NCBI RefSeq assembly: GCF_032854445.1
Contig: NC_088297.1
Coordinates: forward strand, 8,607,375 to 8,671,374
DNA length: 64,000 bases
Direction: 5' to 3'
From: Liolophura sinensis
Taxonomy: Eukaryota; Mollusca; Polyplacophora; Chitonida; Chitonidae
The translations under genes and the position numbers were made by a program. Positions 46,978 through 58,200 of the stretch are shown here, in pieces. The stretch's first letter is position 1. Each line of letters starts with the position of its first letter. Under the pieces are notes generated by a model. The model saw nothing but the letters and a program-made list of their open reading frames with translations. It did no database searches and was not told where the DNA came from.

Positions 46978-47132
46978 ACGTGATGGGAAGGTCTTTCAGC
47001 AACCTGAGGATGGTCGTGGGTTACCCCTGGGCTCTGCCCGGTTTCGTCCCACCATTATGCTGGCCGCTGTCGTATAAGTGAAATATTCTTGAGTACGGCG
47101 TAAAACACCAATCAAAAAAATAAATAAATTTA
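46978..47132 (+). mobile_element. SINE family 1, 3' part
   Basis: From GGGAAGGTCTTTCAGCAACC to CCAATCAAAAAAATAAATAA. TTTAGCGCACGTG flanks both ends (46970-46982 and 47129-47141), a likely target-site duplication of a 5'-truncated insertion. Confidence 0.88.
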
Positions 47133-48174
47133 GCGCACGTGCCACAAGCGATCCACGTGTTGCGCTATATACAAGTATGTATGCTGTACAGGAAGTTCAT
47201 AAACTATAGAAAAGCTGAACTACACGTCATTTCGTCAGCTAAACGGGAATGAGACCAAGAAGTCTTGTACAAGAGAACGCAGAATTGTGCAACAGTGTTC
47301 TTACTGTACTTGCATTGTTTAACGGAGATGGGGGGGGGGGGAGATGAAAATGCTGCCAAAATCAGACGTCAAAATTTATTTGCAAATATGACCTTTAATG
47401 TGTTTCGATTTTTATTTTCAGGAGAAAAGGGTACTTGAAAAAGTTTTTGTACGGTGGGCATTTGGCACCACCTTGTGGTATTTATCGTTGTTGCATAATG
47501 ACGTTCTAAATAAAGATGTGATGCGTGTCTAATAAATTTATTTGAATGTAAATTTGTTGTTGTTTATATCCAAACATATGTATTTAATCTGAATTATGAT
47601 AATATTGATAAACAAATATAAATATGATCAAAACCCAGATTGAACACATTTATTAGCCAAAAAGCCAAAATTCTAGTGCAATGATATTTATTACACATGT
47701 GCTACATCCTCATTTATAATATTATTACACATAGAATATACATACCAAAAGCTGACTCTAAATACCCACCATACATAACAATATTTTCAACTGTCATTTT
47801 CTTTTTAACGAATAGTTTCTAAACAATATTGAAGACCACATTAACGACTAACTTTTCGCACCTTTTGTTCTGAACTTTATGTAGTTTTTACGTTTTTTGA
47901 GCCTTTAAATGAATATCTCACGACAAACTTGTTTACCAGTAAAATAGTTTACCGGGAAAAGGTCAGCTCATTCTGAATAATTTTGAACTTCATTCATCCA
48001 AGGACAACTTCACCTCGTGCGCTTTCCGTCATATCCGCTGATGTTTTTGTTGCAGCTTAAGAAAGAAGGTTCATCAGACGCCTACCAAAGGTCGGTGGTT
48101 TACTACTGGCACTCCTCTGCATTTAGAAGTGAAGACGTCAAACCCTATTCAAATAGATGTATTACATCCATGAT

Positions 48175-48316
48175 GGTTTCCTCCCACCATAATACTGGCC
48201 GACGTTATTTCACTTATACGACGACAGCCCGCATTATGGTGGGAGGAAATCGAGTAGAGCCCGTGGGAAACCAACGACCATCCGCAGGATGCTGGCAGAC
48301 CTCCACACGTACGGTT
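48175..48316 (-). mobile_element. SINE family 1 fragments in inverted arrangement
   Basis: A short plus-strand piece (GGTTTCCTCCCACCATAATA, 48175-48206) runs into a reversed body (48207-48316). Confidence 0.75.
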
Positions 48317-48442
48317 AATCAAATAAATGAACAGATTATATTTATTAAGTGCATGTTGCTTTGACTTTCACCTGTGTTTCACTGATACAATATTTCCCCA
48401 TGCTTATATAACTATGCGTGAACTGATGTTATTGCAATGGTT

Positions 48443-48520
48443 TGCACGCTCATTGTTCAGGATGCACGCTCATTGTTCAGGATGCACGCTCATTGTTCAG
48501 GATGCACGCTCATTGTTCAG
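48443..48520. repeat. 20-bp tandem repeat, four copies
   Basis: Four near-perfect copies of GCACGCTCATTGTTCAGGAT, the last diverging after TTCAG. Adjacent to a truncated SINE at 48568. Confidence 0.92.
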
Positions 48521-48567
48521 TACTGAATTTGTTCATTATGTCTTAACTGGCTGCACTAACCTCCCTC

Positions 48568-48769
48568 AATGCGCTCGCTGTGAGTTCAAGTCTAGCTCAT
48601 GCTGGCTTCCTCTACGATCGTACCTGAGAAGGTCTATCAGCAACCTGCCGATGTTCGTGGGTTTCCCTCGGCTCTTCCCGGTTTCCCCCCACAATAATGC
48701 TGGCCTCCGTCGTATAAGTGAAATATTCTTGAGTACGACGTAAAACAGCAATCAAATAAAATAATTAAA
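48568..48769 (+). mobile_element. SINE family 1, head partly missing
   Basis: From ATGCGCTCGCTGTGAGTTCA through body to CAATCAAATAAAATAATTAA. Confidence 0.9.
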
Positions 48770-49798
48770 TATATCGGTTCCCTAAGGCAACGATGTATTC
48801 GGTGGGATGTTACGGTTCCATGAGAAAGCTACGTGAAATGTGGAGAAAATATGCATTACATTTGTGTGTTTAAGTATGCAATACGTATTCTAGCATAATA
48901 TGTGGTATGGCTATGTATGATATAATTTGATACACATTGGATGTTATATAGCTTAATTACTTGATGGACGACTAAGCTTCTGTCTACGGAAATATACCAG
49001 TATATATAAATATATATGAGATTTTTGACAGACCCTGTGGTAGGTCACAGGCATATTTACAAGAAAACTCAACAGGAGTATTTGGCAATAATATTACTAA
49101 TAACATACCTAAAAACAGGAGCCTTTACCGTTAGACTCCCAGTTAATATAATTTTAGTATGTAGTGATTCAATAATTAGATCCATAGAATGCACTGATAA
49201 TGAACTAGTAATTGGTAAGGTGACATCAGGACATGTCATATAATGAGTATATCACGTAACGCCCGTGGAGACCTCTTATGGCTGCGGGAGTCCGTTCTCG
49301 GCTGTGTACAGTCGAAACAAAGAGTACTACGTTACTTACTTTGGAAGCACGAGTTTCTTGGCGTGTGGAGAAGGCCAGTCTTATAGGCCTATATGAGTTC
49401 GATTGGAGTTATCCAGTGTAAAACTGAATGCAATTTGACACTAAATTAAATAAATTTAAGCAAACTAAGTATGGTATTAGTGAATTTTTAGTGAATTACT
49501 GTTTCTCTTTTTAAATCCAGCTTAAAGTACTGTATAATTGATTTATGTCAGTCAGGCTAGAGTGTCCTTCAATCGCTTCTATCCAAATGTATGTACGTCA
49601 ATTTGAATTTACCTTGGAAATGTCGTCACTCCTATAGCTGCTGCATATTAATTACGACTACATATTCTTACTTAGCGATGGATATTTTTCACAATATGTC
49701 CATATTCATGCGTATCCAATTTTGGCTTTAACTGGTCAAAAGAAAGAAAGAAAGAAAGAAACACGAAGACGATGGAATAATTTCATTACATGTATTTT

Positions 49799-50091
49799 TT
49801 TTTTTTTATTTTTTTTATCTGATTGGTGTTTTACGCCGTACTCAAGAATATTTCACTTATACGACGGCGGCCAGCATTATGGCGGGTGGCGGTGGCGGTT
49901 ATGGTGGAAACCGGGCACAGCCCGGGGGAAAACCTACGACCATCCGCAGGTTGCTGAAAGACCTTCCCACGTACGGCCGGAGGGGAAGCCAGCATTAGCT
50001 GGACTTGAACTCACAGCGACCGCATTGGTGAGAGACTTCTGGGTCATTACGCTGCGCTAGCGCGCTAACCGACTGAGCCACGGAGGCCCCA
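49799..50091 (-). mobile_element. SINE family 1, full length
   Basis: Poly-T rich tail, body with an expanded GGCGGGTGGCGGTGGCGG stretch, and head GAGCCACGGAGGCCCC. Confidence 0.93.
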
Positions 50092-50175
50092 TATATATTT
50101 TAACAAAATAGACGAATAATACAACTGACAATAATATACAGAACAATAAAAATAATAACAAATATATAGAGAGTA

Positions 50176-50322
50176 TCTTGGTCTGACAGCAACCTGCGGA
50201 TGGTCGTGGGTTTTCCCCCGGGCTCTACACGGTTTCCACCCACCATAATGCTGGCCGCCGTCGTATAAGTGAAATATTCTTGAGTACGGCGTAAAACACC
50301 AATCAAAATAAATAAATACAAT
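50176..50322 (+). mobile_element. SINE family 1, 3' part, opposite to its neighbour
   Basis: GTCTGACAGCAACCTGCGGA to CAATCAAAATAAATAAATA. With the reversed copy at 49799-50091 it forms an inverted SINE pair 85 bp apart. Confidence 0.9.
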
Positions 50323-50694
50323 ATCTTACAGCGTCTAAATCCGGATAGAATATTTGGGGCCAGCGAAACACGTGAGGAATTGTGGCTTTACTTACGTAAA
50401 AATCCTGTCTAATCTCCAGTCCAGTAGGCCAGTCAGTTTTCCTTGTTAGCAGAATGGTAACTACAGTGAGATCATTTATTAGGGAACTGTGTATGCTTAT
50501 CGAAATAGACTAATGCATGACTAAATCAAAACATCTGCTCATGCGGAGCCCAACATCCACCTGATCAGTTGTCTCGTATGATCACAAACCCAAATATATT
50601 AAGTACACGTGTTTAAGCACAATCGGTTTATCAACTCGAAATGCAGTATATAGAAGTGTATGTTTTTATAACATCGCTTTTAAGCCTGTCACAG

Positions 50695-50869
50695 CGGTTC
50701 GGATACACGTCATATTCGCCAGTGGATAGATGTACACAGTACAGCCAAATACCCCACGCCCCTGTTGGCCACACGGCCAGCGTGTGGTGGGCGGATCTTG
50801 GTCGAATCCTGTGGGATTATCCGTATCATCATGGGCGTACGATCACCACATGGTATTACGACGGTAAAG
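50695..50869 (+). CDS. Candidate internal exon of an unrecognised gene
   Basis: A 175-nt open segment lies between the acceptor CTGTCACAG and the donor GTAAAG|GTACGT, phase 0 to phase 1. Translation includes RFGYTSYSPVDRCTQYSQIP and then APVGHTASVWWADLGRILW followed by DYPYHHGRTITTWYYDGK. It is Trp/Tyr-rich and less AT-rich than its neighbours, and it is not SINE-derived, all of which favour coding. I do not recognise the family. It might belong to the membrane-protein gene 1.3 kb downstream, to another gene, or be chance. Confidence 0.35.
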
Positions 50870-52217
50870 GTACGTTTACAAGTGTGCCTTTTGCTAGAAC
50901 AGCCATGTGCTTAAGGTATAAACAAATTTGTACACATGTCCACATTTTTCGGTGGTAATCAAATGCGAAGCAGTATTAAAATCCATGGGTGTGTATATGG
51001 GTGTAGAATGAAAAAACAAAATGCATCCAGTTTTACCCTCCGCCTAGGCACTCTGTAAAAAGTCGTGAAAACCCTACAACAATGTAACGACTTCAGCTTG
51101 ATTTGCACTACGCGCCCACAACTGCAAATTATAACGTCCGGAAAACAGAACGCTTGTGTCTGCAAATTACTTACAGCAGCTAATGATGACGTCACAGCAT
51201 CATTCGTCCATGATCCCAATCTGAACAAGCGTGCAACTTTTTTAAAACTGCATTCTATTATTTGCGACAAATTGTGCATCATGAAAAACTACTTCTCGTC
51301 ACTAAAAAAGTGCTTTCGTTCAGTCTTCTGATTATTTAGTCGAGAAAAAATGCGGAAGGACAACTAACTAACGAGGTAAAAATGTAAAGAAAAGGTAGTA
51401 AAGAACGAAAAGTACGAAAGTGTCAACCAAAACCATGATGTTTTGCCACAGATCTCGCTCTTATGTAATTTCCCCCTGTGCTTTCGTTCTTTCGCGTATT
51501 CATTCAAATAAAATATACGAAAGAGCGAAACAACGAACGGACGAGGTTCCAACAAACCTTGCTCTTTCGTAAGTTTGCGCATGAGGCACTCGACACACTG
51601 GGAGGCAAAATTACGAAAGCGCGAGGTTTGTTGGAACCTCATCATTTCGTTGTTTCGCTCTGTCGTATATTTTATTTGAATGAACTCGAAAAGAACGAAA
51701 GTGTGAGGCGAAAGGGACGTCATTAAGACTCTAGCGAAGGAAATAACCGAGTGTAAACGGGTTTTGGAGCAAATCTCAAAGTTGACGGAAACACAGAAAA
51801 GCATTACATTTTTTAAAAATCAACTTTTTAACCTTCTGGGGTATATTGTGCCTTTGGACGACTAGGTCTAGCTGATGTGCTTGAGAGAATCCCAATTGCC
51901 GTTTATCCTCTGAGGCCAGCACCGACGACATGTGAAATGGTGACCATAGAGTCGCTAATAATCTGATGAAAGCAACCGCTAATTAACTTGCCTGCCGCAG
52001 GTGGGGAGATGACCCTCCCCCCCCCCCCCCTCCTCACCACCCCCACCCCCGTCCCCGCCAAAGCCTCACATCCACCAGCCCTACCTTGATAGTCTCTCGT
52101 CCCTTTCCAGTCAGTCTCCAGTCTCCGTGTCATTAGTCACGCAACCGTCCATCTTCACCTAGAACCAAGTCGCTGCTACAGGCCGGGCCAGAGAACGGAA
52201 CCTCGACGGACATAAGT
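50870..52217. other. No exon recognised apart from foldback element; possible promoter of membrane-protein gene
   Basis: Holds the foldback element at 51479-51710 and a C-rich stretch (52010-52090) about 130-200 bp before the proposed start codon at 52218. No TATA box could be assigned. Confidence 0.3.
51479..51710. mobile_element. Foldback/MITE-like element with about 95-bp inverted arms
   Basis: Left arm 51479-51572 and right arm 51622-51710 are imperfect reverse complements (TGCTTTCGTTCTTTCG against CGAAAAGAACGAAAG; GAGGTTCCAACAAACCT against AGGTTTGTTGGAACCTC). The loop is about 50 bp. Both strands give similar open frames only because of the inverted symmetry. Class not assigned. Confidence 0.75.
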
Positions 52218-52259
52218 ATGACCCATGAAGAAACATCCATTGAACATGTTGCTATAGAG
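52218..52259 (+). CDS. Putative first coding exon of the unknown membrane-protein gene
   Basis: ATG at 52218 opens a 14-codon frame, MTHEETSIEHVAIE, ending at the donor ATAGAG|GTAAAG in phase 0. This fits the phase-0 entry of the exon at 54398. The acidic composition matches the next exon. Sequence 52130-52217 would be the 5' UTR. Short exons like this are easy to find by chance, so confidence is moderate. Confidence 0.4.
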
Positions 52260-55200
52260 GTAAAGATTTTGGATTTAGTTTAGTTTAATGTGCTTTGTTT
52301 GTCACTTATCACCATGCTGAAGAATTTTTTACTTATACGATGGCTGTCAATTTTATGGATCCAGGAAACCGGAATGTTTGGGTGGGGGGGGGGGGGATCA
52401 CCCATCAATAATTTGCTGTTACAGGCTTGCATAGACTTTTCTAGACGTTTTACTTGGTATATCCAGTATACCCCCTTGTTTTTTGATAAGAGTTACTGCA
52501 AATCAGAATACCATTAGGCCTCAAGTTCGAATGAAAACTCTTAACAGTTTTGAACATGCTGCAAAATGCTTTACTATATCATGTTCAAATTACACAGTAT
52601 ATCATATGTGCATAACTTTTGTTTTAAAAGCAAAAATTTATCCTTACAGTTCTGTGATTTTTTCCATTTAATAAGCCACATTTCCATTTCAGATAACCGC
52701 CATTGTTTTTCATTGAAATGTCACGATATCTCATACCACACGGAAACTGGGTGCTGATTTTTACTCGAGTGCCTATAAGCCTATTTTCTTTAACCTAACG
52801 GTGGCATGCTTACTACATTAAATATTGAACAATTCCCAAATCGAACAAATCCCCTCTAATATATACACGTATAACCAGGAAATGAACACCTATATATTTT
52901 TTTTTCTAATTTGATGCCATTTGTTACAGTTCTATACAATATCATGTATGACATTTTTGGACAACCACTTAAACAACTGGCAAAAGATAGGCAAACAACT
53001 TGAACTAAATGTCATAATTGTTGTGCTACTCATACAGTGACCGATATGCTTGGACGATGAAGCATGTCTTGTGCATGGGAAGGTCTTCCAGCAACCTGAG
53101 GATGGTCGTGAGTTTCCCCGGGCTCTGCCCAGTTTCCTCCCACCATAATGCTGGCCGCAATCGTATAAGTGAAACATTCTTGAGTATCGCGTAAAACCCT
53201 AATCAAATAAATGAATAAATAAATAAATGAAGCAAGTCTTCGTTTTTAATCCCCAATTATGTCAAGCGGTAATGCCAAATCTTACTCAAAGTCACTAATC
53301 CTGGGGCCAGTAAAACTTTTGTAAGACAATGAAATCAGCAATCATGCATAATCCAAGAATGTGCTGCGAAACCCAGATACAATTAATTTAAATCAACCAT
53401 ATGGTATAACATAAATTTACATCAAATACACTTTGTATATTAGAAAAAAGCTGTGTGATATACATAAGGGGAACTCCCCTGTATCCGTCGGCGGGCAAGT
53501 TTATAAGTGCAGGAGACCCGGGCGTCCGGAGTAAACCACTGATCTTTGGGAGGAATCTCAAAATCCTCCTGATTTCAAGCGGTAGCCGAAAGAACGAGAG
53601 CTGGATTCGAACTCACGACCCCATTAGTCAAGGGTCTGACAGTCGCACATTTTACAGTGACAAATGTGTTTCTGAGGGAATCTGACTTTGGCTTTTCCTT
53701 TAGGTTGACCACCTGATCTATGATTTGGTAATTCTCTTATTATTTACATTTGATCATTTTTCGATATTCCATGTTTTATAGCACACATGCTAAGTCTGTT
53801 TTATATTTATTTATTTGATTGGTGTTTTAAGCCGTACTCAAGAATATTTCACTTATACGATGGCGGCCAGCATTGTGGTGGGAGGAACCCGGGCAGAGTC
53901 CGGGGGAAACCCACGACCATCCGCGGGTTGCTGGGAGACCTTCCAGCGTACAAAGAGGAAGCTAACATGAGCTGGACTTGAACTCACAGCGACCGCATTG
54001 GTGAGAGGCTGCGCTAGAGGCATGCCATCGTGCACGCAGAGATGTAATCTTGAGGAGAATGAAATATGGCACATATTTAAAAATAATCTGGGGTTTCGAA
54101 TTGGTGCCATCTTGCGCTGTACTAGGATTTCTAGCTATATTTATAGCAGTGTATCTTTCGTCTTCCGACAATCTGGTGTAACCTACATATATGTAGGCCA
54201 ATACGCACTATTCACACATGGAAAAGTTCGTCATTAAGTTGTCCCAGGTCGATGGTTTTACTCTGCGCGGTTTCCATCACCTACAATACGGAGCGCCATT
54301 GTAGAAGTACAACTTTTTGGAGTGTGGGGTTATCTAAAGACTAATCAAATAAACAAACTCCAGTCAGTTAGCCTGACTTAGTCCTGTTTTATGGTAGTTG
54401 AGAGGTATTGAGGCAAAGTGTCCTGAGGATGAAGCTAAGAAGATCGAAGATCACAAGGGGTGCCCGTGTCCCAGTCGACTGCCGTCATGGGAAAAACACG
54501 AAACTGACGAGCCCAGGGAAGAGTGTAATGACGAAAACACGGCACCGGATGGTGGTGACAAGACAGAAAATGGCCAACCCACTGAACCGGAGAAAGGGCA
54601 AGAGAATGAAAAACAGGACATGACTGAAAAAACAGGTACTAGTAATTATTAGGCGGTCATGAATTTATGATCTAGAATTACTCAAATTGCTGTGTTACCA
54701 TTACAGCTAATGAACGATAATATAGAGTGTACCATCTATTCCGCAATACGCTAGGCCCCATCATAGGATTAACTTAAACCTACTCTGTTAATAATATGTT
54801 TGTTTCCTTGAGGGTTTAACAATTTTGGGTCCATGTGCTGCCTCACTGGAACGCGCTGCCTAGGGCGCCAGAAGTGACACCCCACCCAGTCACATTGTAC
54901 TCATATAAAAGGTCAACAGTATAGATACCGGGCCTACAATACTTATTTATTTATTTATCTGATTGGTGTTTTACGCCGTACTCTAGAAATTTTCACTTAT
55001 ACGACGGCGGCTAGCATTATGGTGGGTGGAAACCGGGCACAGCCTGGGGGAAACCCACGACCATCCGCAGGTTCCTGGAAGACCTTCCTACGTACGGCCG
55101 GAGGGAAGCCAGCATGAGCTGGACTGGATCTCACAGCGAGGCTTCTGGGTCATTACGCTTAACCAACTGAGCCATGGAAGCCCCCCCCCCCCCCCCACCC

Positions 55201-58200
55201 CCCCCCCCCCCCCCCCCCCCACTACAGTCCTTGACCTGTAGACGACTCTCCTCGCTTTTAAATGTAGTCTCTGTGATTCATATTCTACAGAACAGAAGTC
55301 GGTTCACCGTAAGTGTCGTCTTTCACATCAACGTCATAATCGTCGGCGTCATTGCGACCATCTTATTCATTGGTGTCGGAGTAGTGATTTTAACGCAAGG
55401 TTAGTTCAGCGTCTTAATGAGCTCGTTTTATATATTTATGTTTCTAGCGTACTGTATATTTTTATTCCGCTATCAAGTTTGTTTTATTTCTTGAAGGAAC
55501 CGGAAAGTGTTCGAAGGAAACAAAACAGACAACCTAGCAAATAAACACGCAAGTAAACATCCAACCAACCAAACTAAACCGAGAGAAANNNNNNNNNNNN
55601 NNNNNNNNNNNNNNNNNNNNNNNNNNNNNNNNNNNNNNNNNNNNNNNNNNNNNNNNNNNNNNNNNNNNNNNNNNNNNNNNNNNNNNNNNNNNNNNNNNNN
55701 NNNNNNNNNNNNNNNNNNNNNNNNNNNNNNNNNNNNNNNNNNNNNNNNNNNNNNNNNNNNNNNNNNNNNNNNNNNNNNNNNNNNNNNNTATATGAAAATG
55801 AAAATGGCAAGGAGAGTGGAATACTGGTCGTCATCTATTTTCTCACGATCAGTTCTGCTTTCTCTACTTCCTTAATTATATGGTGTATTGTATTCAACGT
55901 TGTTGTGGAAAGTCGTGGTCTTGCATTTACGTCCAAGTTGGTTGATTCATGGCTGGTATACGATTGTTTGGCCTTCTAGATTTTAACATTGTAGCTCTAT
56001 CAATGAACATTAGATTCATGATAGCCTCTGGTTTGCTTTTCAGTCGTTTTCACACCCGTGGCTGATGATGTGCGAGACCTACGAGCAGAGGGAATAAAAC
56101 AGCGTAAGACACCCCAAAAATACACTCATCTTTATAACAGAATGGGGACCCTTTCTAACCGAAAGTAATTCGATCCAAAGTTGTGTATTCCTTTATTTAT
56201 TTTTGTCTATGACATGACGTTTTGTGGGTAAACTGTTAAGGTATAACTCACATCTAGCACTAACCAGTTCAGCTTGGACCCGAATCGCCATTGCTCTTAG
56301 TAAAATCCATTATTGTTAATAGTGGATTTGATTCCTTTGCATTGGTTTCACGTAAATGATAATTAAATATAATAGGAAGGTAGTGTTTTAAGTGATTCTA
56401 GACCTCTGACGTCTTATACGTGATATTTCACATGCAATTGTTTTACCTAATTCTGCTTCAGACGTGGTGCTATGGGGTGTGTAAGCTTATATGGCTTACA
56501 TATAGCCCATTAACAGTTAAGCTTACTGCTAACTCTAATACCATATTATCAAGCCCAGCTCATGCTGGCTGCCTCTCCTGACGTGGGGAGGCCTTACAGC
56601 AACCTGTGGATGGTCGTGGGTGTCTCCAAGGCTCTGTCTGTTTTTCTCCCGCCCTTATGCTGGCTGCCGTCTTATAAATGAAATATTCTTAAGCATGGCG
56701 TAAAAACACCAATCAGATAAATAAATAATAGCATTTACACCATTCAGAAAGGCTGGGAAACTTATTCATCCTACTGCTAAATAAAGGTTACAAGAAACAT
56801 GAATTTTTAAATGCAAAAAAAGTACGTCTACTTTTCCTATGCTGGTTGTAATTATTCATTTATTTACTTACTTGATTGGTATTTTACGCCGTACTCAAGT
56901 ATATTTCATGTATACGATCGCGGCCAGCATCATGGTGGAAGGAATTTGATCATTGTTCTCTGGCAATGAACGAGTACTGTGTTAACAGTTTGCCCGCCAA
57001 CCGTCACGGTCAATTCAGGAATACGCTACAGCTTGCACAGCTTGGACCTGACTTAGTTTAGGCGGAAAGTGTTCCAATTATTTTTGTATTCACAAATCTG
57101 CTTTTATGTATGGTTTACACTATTCCTGTATACGTCTATAAACCATGTTTCTGTTTTGCTGTACAATATATGTTGAATATTAATAAAGAAACCAAACATT
57201 TATTTCAAATTAACTTTTTTTAAAATAGCTGGTAACATGCCTAAGTATACCACGACTCTGACAACTACAGACGAATCAACACAAGCTGCTGACATGAATG
57301 CCAACATGTGGACAGCCGGCATTAGCATGGGTAAGGGCAATCAAAGATAAAAAAAATTGTTTAATTAACGTTTAACAATATTCTCAAGGGTTATTGTTTT
57401 AACTTAAACGATGGCTGCAAGTATAATATGAAGAAACTGCCCAAATCAAACCACCAACCATTGGTAAATGATAATGATAAACTTGTTCACGTGAGAAATT
57501 TGTTTTGAAAATATGCCTGTAATGGGTACATTGATCAATACAGAGACCCGAGAAGATTTCACCACCCCGGATTTGTTTCCGAAAAGAGAAAGGTCATGGT
57601 TGAGAGTTCCGATGCGTATTCCTGAACAAGGTGAGTACAACAATATAAAATCTTTACAGGCGACCAGGAGAAACCAGGTGAGTACGACATTATAAAATCT
57701 TTACAGGTGACCAGGAGGAGCCAGGTGAGTACGACATTATACAAGCTTTACACGTGACCAAGAGGAACCAGGTGAGTATGACATTATACAAGCTTTACAC
57801 GTGACCAAGAGGAACCAGGTGAGTATGACATTATACAAGCTTTACAGGCAACCGAGAAGAACCAGGTGGGTACGACATTTTACAATCTTACCGGCGACCA
57901 AGAGGAACTAGGTGAGTATTTATTTATTTATTTGATTGGTGTTTTTACGCCATACTCAAGGATATGTCACTTAGAGGCGGTCAGCATTATGGTGGGAGGA
58001 AACTGGACCAAGCCTAAGAAAACCCACGATCATCCGCAGGTTGTAGGCAGACCTTCCCACATACGGCCAGAGAGGAAGCCTACAGAGCTGAACTTGAACT
58101 CACAGCGACCGCATTGGCTCCTGGGTCATTACTTCACGCTGGTGTGCTATTTATTTATTGGTGTTTTACGCCGTGCTCAAGAATATTTCACTTATACGAC

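Noticed and set aside
55507-55875. Frame spanning the N gap
   Set aside because: Most of it is undetermined sequence; the edges show no coding signs.
57660-57911. Collagen-like Gly-X-Y reading of the GDQEEP repeats
   Set aside because: Glycine occurs only every sixth residue, so a collagen triple helix is not supported, although membrane collagens share the type II layout and small exons.
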